The notes below the pieces were generated by a model. The model had not been told where the DNA came from, did not search any database, and saw only the letters and a program-made list of their open reading frames with translations. Shown here in pieces: positions 1 to 5,126 of a DNA stretch of 12,784 nucleotides; the first letter of the stretch is position 1; each line of letters starts with the position of its first letter. The stretch lies in NCBI GenBank assembly GCA_045606465.1, contig JAZURZ010000092.1, positions 1 to 12,784 of the forward strand, written 5' to 3'. The position numbers and the translations under genes are program-made. The stretch is from CAKSQL01 sp045606465 (lineage in GTDB: Bacteria; Bacillota; Clostridia; UBA1381).

Positions 1-149
1 TCAAAATAATGATAAAAAGAGCCTTTGGAGGTACCTGATTTTTTTATGATTTCTTCAACGGTTGTATTTTCATATCCTTGTTCATAAAACAAGTCCCATG
101 CTGCATTTATTATTTTTCCTTTTGTATTTTTTTCATTTTTATTGGACAT
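1..149 (-). CDS. TetR/AcrR-family regulator, N-terminal part only
   Basis: This is the first 49 codons of a gene that leaves the window at base 1. Residues from about 10 onward read as a TetR-type DNA-binding domain: a helix beginning KGKIINAAWDLFYEQGYENT, then TTVEEI, and the recognition segment SGTSKGSFYHYF, which is the signature of the family. The ATG at 149-147 is preceded by AGAGGG on the minus strand at a normal distance. Family members repress nearby genes and release DNA on binding a small ligand; the ligand domain is outside the window, so the signal and target cannot be named. It lies 41 bp downstream of the LexA-like repressor on the same strand and may be cotranscribed with it. 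Confidence 0.88.
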   Translation of the reverse strand, partial: MSNKNEKNTKGKIINAAWDLFYEQGYENTTVEEIIKKSGTSKGSFYHYF

Positions 150-190
150 ATATTTTCCCTCTTTAATCAACAAATTTTGATGGTATAATT

Positions 191-805
191 TTAAAGCCTG
201 CTCAAAAAAGCGACTGCTTTACCAAGTATGTGAATATCAGAATTTTCCGAAAGGTTATAAGTGATTGGGGGATAGAGAGGATTTTCTGCAACTAAAGTGA
301 CAGAAGAATTATTTATATACACTCGCTTTAAGGTTGCCTCATCATTTATGCACACAGCGGCAATTTCGCCATTTTCCACCTGAGGCTGAGAGCGTATAAA
401 AACAATATCCCCATCATTTATGCGTGCATTTATCATGCTGTCGCCTTTGGCACGAAGTGCAAAATCTGCATTTGGCACATTTTCGGAATCTACGTAGCAA
501 TCAATTTCGGAGTTGCATAAAATTGGTTCTCCGCAGGCTATATCTCCCAAAAGGGGAATTTTTTTTGTTGTTATGGGCAGGAGGTTATCTATTTTCTGGA
601 AATTGAAGCCATTGCCCGAGAAAAGGTGGGAGGGGGAAACCTCTAAAATCTCGCAAAGCTTTAAAATGGTATCGGCATCGGGGTGATTTCGGTCATTTTC
701 CCAATTACTTACCGAATTATGCCTTGCCCCTATAATTTCGCTAAGCTGGCGTTGGGTAAGCCTTTTTGCAATACGTGCATTTTTAAGTCTTTCGCCAAAG
801 CTCAT
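191..805 (-). CDS. LexA/CI-like self-cleaving repressor (XRE helix-turn-helix plus S24 peptidase)
   Basis: The protein is 204 aa from the ATG at 805. A TTG nine bases upstream overlaps the Shine-Dalgarno AAGGAG (820-815), so ATG 805 is preferred. Residues 4-60 form an XRE-type helix-turn-helix (LTQRQLSEIIG, then NSVSNWENDRNHP). Residues 83-204 are a LexA/UmuD-type S24 domain. The expected parts are visible: a Cys91-Gly92 bond in IACGEP as the self-cleavage site, Ser123 in GDSM as nucleophile and Lys160 in TLKR as general base. The Ser-Lys spacing of 37 is the same as in E. coli LexA. Known members are inactivated by RecA-stimulated self-cleavage after DNA damage; that this one responds the same way is inference. 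It is divergent from the 84-aa gene, with three operator-like palindromes between them. It resembles a phage CI protein more than housekeeping LexA because the DNA-binding domain is XRE type. Confidence 0.92.
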   Translation of the reverse strand: MSFGERLKNARIAKRLTQRQLSEIIGARHNSVSNWENDRNHPDADTILKLCEILEVSPSHLFSGNGFNFQKIDNLLPITTKKIPLLGDIACGEPILCNSEIDCYVDSENVPNADFALRAKGDSMINARINDGDIVFIRSQPQVENGEIAAVCINDEATLKRVYINNSSVTLVAENPLYPPITYNLSENSDIHILGKAVAFLSRL

Positions 806-860
806 AAAAATCAACTCCTTGTTTTTATAAAAATTGCTTTAATTTCACTATGTTTTGAAT

Positions 861-889
861 ATGATATCACAAAATTTCAATTTTGTCAA
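861..889 (-). promoter_or_regulatory. Promoter of the LexA-like repressor
   Basis: On the minus strand there is TTGACA (889-884), a 17-bp spacer and TATCAT (866-861), a near-consensus sigma-A promoter. The predicted start, near 854, gives a leader of about 50 nt. The spacer contains one half-site (TTTCAA, 875-880) of the operator repeated to the right, and operator 1 lies 6 bp upstream of the -35 box, where a bound repressor could modulate its own promoter. Confidence 0.75.
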
Positions 890-895
890 TAAAAA

Positions 896-912
896 TTTCA
901 AAAATATTGAAA
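896..912. promoter_or_regulatory. Operator-like palindrome 1
   Basis: TTTCAAAAATATTGAAA is a 17-bp inverted repeat with half-sites TTTCAA and TTGAAA around a 5-bp centre. It lies between the two divergent -35 boxes, so it could act on both promoters. The match in half-site and spacing to palindromes 2 and 3 is direct; binding by the adjacent XRE/S24 repressor is inferred. Confidence 0.72.
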
Positions 913-919
913 AAAAGTA

Positions 920-948
920 TTGACTTTTCAACTAAATTGAAGTATAAT
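920..948 (+). promoter_or_regulatory. Promoter of the 84-aa cysteine-rich gene
   Basis: TTGACT (920-925), exactly 17 bp, then a perfect TATAAT (943-948). The spacer is itself operator 2, base for base, so a bound repressor would sit squarely between -35 and -10. The predicted start is near 955, about 34 nt ahead of the ATG at 989. Confidence 0.85.
926..942. promoter_or_regulatory. Operator-like palindrome 2
   Basis: TTTCAACTAAATTGAAG has the same half-sites and 5-bp centre as palindrome 1, with only the last base differing. It fills the 17-bp spacer of the rightward promoter. Its centre (934) is 30 bp from the centre of palindrome 1. Confidence 0.75.
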
Positions 949-956
949 AAGTGTAA

Positions 957-973
957 GTTCAAAAAAATTGAAA
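957..973. promoter_or_regulatory. Operator-like palindrome 3
   Basis: GTTCAAAAAAATTGAAA is the third copy, with one base different in the left half-site. Its centre (965) is 31 bp from palindrome 2. It begins just after the predicted start of the rightward transcript and ends 3 bp before the Shine-Dalgarno (977-986), so occupancy would also block transcription start or escape. Confidence 0.72.
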
Positions 974-988
974 TATGGGAGGTGATAA

Positions 989-1243
989 ATGGTGATATAT
1001 CGCAACGACTCTTCAGAGGGGATATATGAAATGGAGAGAATGAGAACGAGTGGTTGCATGGAGAAGTGTGAGGAGCATTTGTTTGTGTGCGAATTTTGCG
1101 GCGGCGAAATTTATAATGGCGAGGAATATCTTGATTGCGAGGAGGGGATTTACTGCCGCAGCTGTGTTGATGTTATGGAACCTGAGGAAATTTTAAGCTT
1201 GCTTGGATTTGAGTTTAAAAGGGCGCAAAGGTTTCTTGCGTAA
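989..1243 (+). CDS. Small cysteine-rich putative zinc-binding protein under repressor control
   Basis: This 84-aa protein is not a family I can name. It starts at ATG 989 behind a very strong Shine-Dalgarno, GGGAGGTGAT (977-986). The core is a two-knuckle metal site: C34-EF-C37, then C56-RS-C59, with C50 between and a glycine after the first pair, as in zinc ribbons and LIM- or rubredoxin-like knuckles. Two more cysteines, C23 and C27, precede it. The tail (residues 65-84) is a predicted short helix. No signal peptide or membrane segment is visible. It is the only gene facing the three-operator promoter, so it is the best candidate target of the LexA-like repressor. Similar short zinc-knuckle proteins occur in phages and conjugative elements of Clostridia, so this gene and its repressor may be a remnant of one; that is inference. 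Confidence 0.8.
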   Translation: MVIYRNDSSEGIYEMERMRTSGCMEKCEEHLFVCEFCGGEIYNGEEYLDCEEGIYCRSCVDVMEPEEILSLLGFEFKRAQRFLA

Positions 1244-1263
1244 GATAAAAGGAATAACAAAAA

Positions 1264-1383
1264 AGTTTTCTCCGCGAAAGATGACATCGACTTAAACATT
1301 TGCGAGTGTTTTAACAAGGCAAAAACGAAAAAAGTAGCAAAAACGAGTTACGCTACTGATGCATCCTGCTTAAAGAGAAAACT
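1264..1383. repeat. Possible small inverted-repeat element
   Basis: A 120-bp non-coding stretch begins with AGTTTTCTC (1264-1272) and ends with its exact complement GAGAAAACT (1375-1383). Inside is a 6-bp hairpin, AGTAGC (1333-1338) with GCTACT (1352-1357), and the word AAAAGTAGCAAAA, which recurs near 12510. It fills most of the gap between the convergent 84-aa gene and rex. It could be a miniature mobile element or a dispersed intergenic repeat; 9-bp ends alone do not settle this. The right end also forms AAGAG-AAAA-CTCTT (1373-1386), a weak hairpin that might help end transcription. Confidence 0.35.
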
Positions 1384-1400
1384 CTTAATTTAAAAGATTT

Positions 1401-2036
1401 TTAAATATTTCTTTTTATTTCACACGACAAGGTCATAAGACTGTCGGTAAGGTGAACTGTTTCAATGGGTATCCCATTTTTTTGCGAAAGCTCGGTATGG
1501 GAAAAATTCCATATGCCTTTTATCCCACTGTCGGCGAGTTTGTCGGCAATTTCCTGAGCTGATGAGTCGGGAACTGCCAAAATGGCAATATCGATGTTAT
1601 TATCTCTGACGAAGGTTTCCATTTTGTCGTCAGAAAAAATTTCAATGCCATTGATTTTTTTGCCCACAAGTTCTAAGTTTAAATCAAAAATTGCACAAAG
1701 GTGAAATCCGCTCTGTTCAAAAGCAGAATGATTTGCAAGAGCGTGTCCCAAGTTTCCCGCCCCGACAATTATGGTCTTGTAGCCATCGAAAAGTCCGAGG
1801 ATGTTCCCTATCTGACTATGGAGTTGTTCAACGCTGTAGCCATAGCCCTGTTGCCCAAAACCGCCGAAGCAGTTTAAATCCTGACGTATCTGGGAGGCGG
1901 TAACATTCATTTTCTCACTTAAAAGAGCAGAGGAAATTCTTTTGACATCCTGAGCTTTTAGCTCGCTTAAGTATCTGTAATAGCGAGGCAGGCGCTTTAT
2001 AACAATAGCAGGAACCTTTCTTTTTTTGTTTTCCAT
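1401..2036 (-). CDS. rex: Redox-sensing transcriptional repressor Rex
   Basis: Rex is a homodimer that senses the NADH/NAD+ ratio and represses fermentation and NADH-consuming genes; NADH binding releases it from DNA. The 211-aa length is normal. The winged helix lies at about residues 5-80: VPAIVIKRLPRYYRYL, then the recognition region with TASQIRQDL and FGGFGQQGYGY, a strong family signature. The Rossmann fold starts at about residue 84 with the dinucleotide loop GAGNLG, and the C-terminal IKGIWNFSHTEL is also typical. The ATG at 2036 has AAGGAGGTG (2053-2045) upstream. It is read from its own promoter at 2082-2110. Neighbours do not point to a specific regulon, but Rex is common in fermentative Firmicutes. 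Confidence 0.97.
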   Translation of the reverse strand: MENKKRKVPAIVIKRLPRYYRYLSELKAQDVKRISSALLSEKMNVTASQIRQDLNCFGGFGQQGYGYSVEQLHSQIGNILGLFDGYKTIIVGAGNLGHALANHSAFEQSGFHLCAIFDLNLELVGKKINGIEIFSDDKMETFVRDNNIDIAILAVPDSSAQEIADKLADSGIKGIWNFSHTELSQKNGIPIETVHLTDSLMTLSCEIKRNI

Positions 2037-2081
2037 GTCGGGAACACCTCCTTGGATAAAAGCAATAGTAAAATATAAAAT

Positions 2082-2110
2082 ATAATAACATCAAAATTTG
2101 ATTTTGTCAA
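2082..2110 (-). promoter_or_regulatory. rex promoter with internal palindrome
   Basis: On the minus strand there is TTGACA (2110-2105), a 17-bp spacer and TATTAT (2087-2082). The spacer contains a perfect 13-bp palindrome, ATCAAAATTTGAT (2090-2102), a plausible operator. It does not match the classical Rex box with TTGTGA-type half-sites, so autoregulation by Rex is not supported directly. Confidence 0.65.
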
Positions 2111-2141
2111 ATGGATAAATTTTTAAAAGCCATCAAATTTT

Positions 2142-2208
2142 GGGACCGATTGCGGGACCGATTACAGGACCAGGTACGGGACCAGGTACGGGACCGATTG
2201 CGGGACCA
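2142..2208. repeat. 12-bp tandem repeat (minisatellite), 5.6 copies
   Basis: Five full copies and a 7-bp partial follow one another without gaps: GGGACCGATTGC, GGGACCGATTAC, AGGACCAGGTAC, GGGACCAGGTAC, GGGACCGATTGC, GGGACCA. Two subtypes (ending GATTGC/GATTAC and AGGTAC) are present. The block is far richer in G and C than the surrounding spacer and lies 32 bp upstream of the rex -35 box. Because the unit is a multiple of three, some frames stay open: one reads as glycine-proline repeats, another as a charged helix (see findings). An AAATAT repeat (2221-2238) lies just beyond. Confidence 0.9.
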
Positions 2209-2286
2209 TTAATAAAATAAAAATATAAATATAAATATAAATAATATATATAAAAGCCAAAATTCAGAAAAAAGAGCCTTAAAAAA

Positions 2287-2907
2287 TTAAAGCAGGTGAG
2301 AATATTTTGCATAAAGGCTAAGACCTCTTGAAATTTCAGCGCCTGAAAGTCTTTGGTTAAGATATCTTTTTAGCTCACGCTTTTCCTCAACTGTGAGTCC
2401 GCCGCTTAAGAGCCCCAGGATATACCCTGCATCTACCTTTCCTGCAATAGAAAGTGCATCGCTGTAGTCTTTGGGGTCAACCTGGTCTTTTACTTGTTCA
2501 TAGCGACGTTTTTTACCTGATGCAGCAACTTTGGCTTTTTCTTCTTCCTCTGCTTTTTTCTGAGCCTCCTCGGCTTTTAGAATTTCTTCTTCACGATACT
2601 CTATGATTTTTCCGATACTGTCCTCGTAGATGTCACAAAGCTCGGAGGGCTTTGCCCAAAAGCCGATAAGACGATACTCTGAAAAGTCACGCTCTTTTCT
2701 TATCTTTTCAACCTCTCTTGTTAACAGATTGACGGGCTTTAAAGGCTCAATGGGAGAGTATGACAAATGAATGGACTGCTCAAAATTTAAAATGGGCTTT
2801 ATGTAAAAATTATAGCATGCAAAAAGGAGGCATGACAAGATAAGAATAAGTGAAAAAAATGTGATTAAAATGCCCTCAAATATTTTTTTTGCTTTCTTTT
2901 GGCTCAT
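2287..2907 (-). CDS. Unrecognised membrane-anchored protein with charged coiled coil
   Basis: I do not recognise this 206-aa protein. It starts at ATG 2907 with GGAGGC (2920-2915) upstream. A short basic N-terminus (MSQKKAKK) is followed by one hydrophobic segment at about residues 12-34, which by the positive-inside rule suggests an N-in single-pass anchor with the rest outside. Residues 60-110 are charged, and a lysine/glutamate-rich stretch at about 105-135 (KAEEAQKKAEEEEKAK) is likely a helix or coiled coil. The C-terminal 65 residues look like a compact helical domain, with GYILGLLSGGLT, then VEEKRELKRYL and ending YAKYSHLL. It has its own promoter and is divergent from the pyrH operon. 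A cell-envelope role is possible but unproven. Confidence 0.8.
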   Translation of the reverse strand: MSQKKAKKIFEGILITFFSLILILSCLLFACYNFYIKPILNFEQSIHLSYSPIEPLKPVNLLTREVEKIRKERDFSEYRLIGFWAKPSELCDIYEDSIGKIIEYREEEILKAEEAQKKAEEEEKAKVAASGKKRRYEQVKDQVDPKDYSDALSIAGKVDAGYILGLLSGGLTVEEKRELKRYLNQRLSGAEISRGLSLYAKYSHLL

Positions 2908-2951
2908 TTTTGTTGCCTCCGTGTAAGAATAGTTAATCTTTATTTAAAATT

Positions 2952-2980
2952 AATATAACACACTCATTTTTCGATTGCAA
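2952..2980 (-). promoter_or_regulatory. Promoter of the membrane-anchored protein
   Basis: On the minus strand there is TTGCAA (2980-2975), 17 bp, then TATATT (2957-2952), followed by a leader of about 40 nt before the ATG at 2907. It points away from the pyrH promoter, with 40 bp between the two -35 boxes. Confidence 0.55.
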
Positions 2981-3020
2981 GTGCTTTGTTATTATTTTTT
3001 TCTAAATGTGCAAAATTCTC

Positions 3021-3049
3021 TTGTCAAAAGTGGGGAAATGTGGTATAAT
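3021..3049 (+). promoter_or_regulatory. Promoter driving the pyrH operon
   Basis: TTGTCA (3021-3026), exactly 17 bp, then a perfect TATAAT (3044-3049). It is the only strong plus-strand promoter seen ahead of pyrH. The transcript would start near 3056 and carry a leader of about 430 nt. Confidence 0.8.
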
Positions 3050-3059
3050 TGGCATATAC

Positions 3060-3196
3060 AGAATTTTATTTTATAAAATTCTTAAAAGCCTGACGGCTTT
3101 CTGCAGTCTTTCAGCCTGCGTATGCCAATTGACGGCGTCGCAAAAATGCCCTTGCAAGCAAGCATTTTTACTCCTGGTAAAATGATTTTGCGGCAT
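3060..3196 (+). repeat. Hairpin-rich leader element A
   Basis: This part of the pyrH leader has several stems. AGAATTTTAT (3060-3069) pairs with ATAAAATTCT (3073-3082); AAAGCC (3085-3090) pairs with GGCTTT (3095-3100). Then two arrangements compete: AAAAATGC (3142-3149) with GCATTTTT (3162-3169), or an outer stem of ATGC (3122-3125) with GCAT (3193-3196) plus CGCAAAA (3139-3145) with TTTTGCG (3186-3192), enclosing TTTTAC (3166-3171) with GTAAAA (3177-3182). No open frame spans it. It could be a dispersed intergenic element or a leader regulator; I do not recognise it as a known riboswitch. Confidence 0.5.
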
Positions 3197-3220
3197 CTAA
3201 TTTGTACACTGATTTTATAA

Positions 3221-3404
3221 TGATTTCATCAAAGATGAAATCAATGAATTGCCTTCGGCATGAATTGAAATACAAGATTTCATGAATTGAGCCTGACGGC
3301 TCGTGAATTGCACAAAAGTGCATTATAAAGGCAATTCAATTCATGGAGCGAAGCGAGAATTCACGGCTTTAGCCAATTCATGACAACGGAAGCTGTCAAT
3401 TCAT
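3221..3404 (+). repeat. Mirrored array of mini-hairpins with TGAATTG/CAATTCA arms (leader element B)
   Basis: The word TGAATTG occurs at 3245, 3261, 3283 and 3304. Its complement CAATTCA then occurs at 3332, 3374 and 3397, with shortened copies at 3339 (AATTCA) and 3358 (AATTCA). Between them sit small hairpins: a 10-bp stem at 3221-3243, TGCC-TTC-GGCA at 3250, TGAAAT/ATTTCA at 3266, GAGCC-TGAC-GGCTC at 3289, TGCAC-AAAA-GTGCA at the midpoint (3309-3322), GGCT-TT-AGCC at 3365 and TGACA/TGTCA at 3381. The whole can fold as a long rod with side hairpins. It ends about 60 bp before the pyrH Shine-Dalgarno. Such units suggest a modular dispersed repeat. Confidence 0.7.
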
Positions 3405-3482
3405 AAAAAATAGTTGGCAGCTACATCGTTTAGTTAGTTTAATCATTAAAAACAAAAAAACAAGGAGGATATTAAGTTAATT

Positions 3483-4196
3483 ATGGCTTGTAAATACAAA
3501 AGAGTGCTTTTAAAAGTAAGCGGAGAAGCTCTTGCGGGAGCGAACAAATTTGGTCTTGACGAAGAAACCATTGCAAACATTTCTAAAAACATAAAAAAGA
3601 TTACAGATATGGGGGTTCAGGTTTCCATAGTTGTGGGTGGCGGAAACTTCTGGAGAGGAAGAAGCGGCGAAAATATGGATCGCACACGTGCTGACCACAT
3701 GGGAATGCTTGCAACTACAATAAATGCACTTGCGCTCTGCTCTGCTTTGGAAAATGCAGGAGTTGAAACGAGAGTGCAGACTGCTATTGAAATGCGTGCT
3801 GTGGCAGAGCCATATATTCGCAGCAAGGCGATACGTCATTTAGAAAAGGGACGAGTGGTAATTTTTGGTTGTGGTACGGGAAATCCTTTCATGTCAACCG
3901 ATACTGCGGCGGCTTTGAGAGCAGTGGAAACCGATTCTGAAATTATATTGCTTGCAAAAAAAGTAGATGCAGTTTATGATTCTGACCCAAACAAAAATCC
4001 CAATGCGAAAAAATTTGACTATCTTTCTTTTAACGACATTCTTGGCAAGGAGCTTGGGGTTATGGATTCGACTGCTGCATCTTTGTGTCGTGACAACAAT
4101 TTGCCTATCCTTGTGTTTGGCCTGGACGACCCTGAAAATATTGTGCGTGCAATAAATGGCGAAAAAATAGGAACCCTTGTAACCAACGAAAAATAA
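3483..4196 (+). CDS. pyrH: UMP kinase
   Basis: PyrH phosphorylates UMP to UDP with ATP in pyrimidine nucleotide synthesis; the bacterial enzyme is a hexamer of the amino-acid kinase fold. The 237-aa length is normal. Visible motifs are the N-terminal KVSGEALAG phosphate loop, GGGNFWRGR, DHMGMLATTINALAL, GTGNPFMSTDTAAALRA for UMP binding, KKVDAVYDSDP and the C-terminal MDSTAASLCRDNNLP. The Shine-Dalgarno AAGGAGGAT (3462-3470) is followed by an unusually long gap of 14 bases from GGAGG to ATG 3483, and no other start codon fits better. In most Firmicutes the gene follows rpsB and tsf; here it follows its own promoter and a long structured leader instead. Confidence 0.97.
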   Translation: MACKYKRVLLKVSGEALAGANKFGLDEETIANISKNIKKITDMGVQVSIVVGGGNFWRGRSGENMDRTRADHMGMLATTINALALCSALENAGVETRVQTAIEMRAVAEPYIRSKAIRHLEKGRVVIFGCGTGNPFMSTDTAAALRAVETDSEIILLAKKVDAVYDSDPNKNPNAKKFDYLSFNDILGKELGVMDSTAASLCRDNNLPILVFGLDDPENIVRAINGEKIGTLVTNEK

Positions 4197-4308
4197 AAGG
4201 GGTATGCTTTTTTAGTAATGCGAAAGTTTTGGTCTTTTTGGGATTGTTGCTAGATGCAAAAAGATTTAAAAAATAAAATTTTTTAAAAGATTAAGGAGGA
4301 ATAAAATT

Positions 4309-4860
4309 ATGGGAAAATATCCTGAAGTTGAAGAAAAAATGAACAAAAGAGTAGAGGGCTTTGCAGGGGAGTTAAAAACAATCCGTGCAGGGCGTGCAAA
4401 TGCTACTGTGCTTGACAAGGTGGCAATAGACTATTATGGAACAATGACTCCTGTGGCGCAGGTGGGTTCAATTTCATCACCCGAGCCTCGTATGCTGGTT
4501 ATTCAGCCATGGGATGCGTCAATCTTAAAGGAGATTGAAAAGGCAATTTTAAAATCTGATATAGGAATTGCTCCCCAGAACGACGGCAAGGTTATCCGCC
4601 TTAATTTTCCTCCCCTTACAGAGGAGAGAAGAAAAGAGCTTGTTAAGCTTGTGAAAAAGTACAGCGAAGAGGCAAAGGTGCAGGTGAGAAATGTCCGTCG
4701 TGATGCTATGGACGAATATAAGGACAAAAAGAAAAAGTCTGAAATTACCGAGGACGATTTGAAGAATATTGAAAAGGATATTCAAAATCTTACCGACAAG
4801 TTTGTAAAAGAGATTGAGGACATTACCTCAGCAAAAGAAAAGGAAATTCTTGAAGTATAA
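4309..4860 (+). CDS. frr: Ribosome recycling factor
   Basis: RRF, with EF-G, splits the post-termination ribosome into subunits so it can be reused. The 183-aa length matches the family (about 185). The core is visible: KTIRAGRANATVLDKVAIDYYG, present here from about residue 22, then TPVAQVGSISSPEPRMLVIQPWD and the long helices with LNFPPLTEERRKELVK and NVRRDAMDEYK. The ATG at 4309 has AAGGAGGA nine bases upstream. It is 112 bp from pyrH; that gap holds only an AT hairpin (TTTAAAAAA at 4265 with TTTTTTAAA at 4279) just before the Shine-Dalgarno. The pyrH-frr pair is nearly universal in Firmicutes. Confidence 0.97.
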   Translation: MGKYPEVEEKMNKRVEGFAGELKTIRAGRANATVLDKVAIDYYGTMTPVAQVGSISSPEPRMLVIQPWDASILKEIEKAILKSDIGIAPQNDGKVIRLNFPPLTEERRKELVKLVKKYSEEAKVQVRNVRRDAMDEYKDKKKKSEITEDDLKNIEKDIQNLTDKFVKEIEDITSAKEKEILEV

Positions 4861-5126
4861 AGAAAAAAATAAAAAAAGAGCGTAAAGAAGAAAAATTTGT
4901 TTTCATTTTGCTCTTAAAGAGAATGAATTTTAGTGTTGCATCTTTTGTGCATTTTATAAAGGGGCGAAGGTTATCTTATTTTTTCAAGGGTCTGTGGGAA
5001 AGCCTTTGACAATTTAAGGTGACCTTTGCTCAATTATAAACAAAATTCGCAGTTTAAATTTATGCCTTCATTTTTTGTGGTTTTAAAAGAAAAGGAATGT
5101 AATTTTTGACGAAAAGGGTATTTGAT

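Noticed and set aside
843..859. A possible fourth operator, TTTCAC...TTTGAA
   Set aside because: The half-sites are imperfect and the spacing is one base too long compared with the three clear copies.
4876..4915. AAGAGC / GCTCTT stem after frr, a possible terminator
   Set aside because: No T tract follows on the plus strand. The T-rich flank exists only on the minus strand, where there is no gene to terminate, and the inner stem is imperfect.
5006..5040. TTGACA and TATAAA ahead of uppS as a promoter
   Set aside because: The spacing is 23 bp and no acceptable -10 box lies at 16-18 bp.
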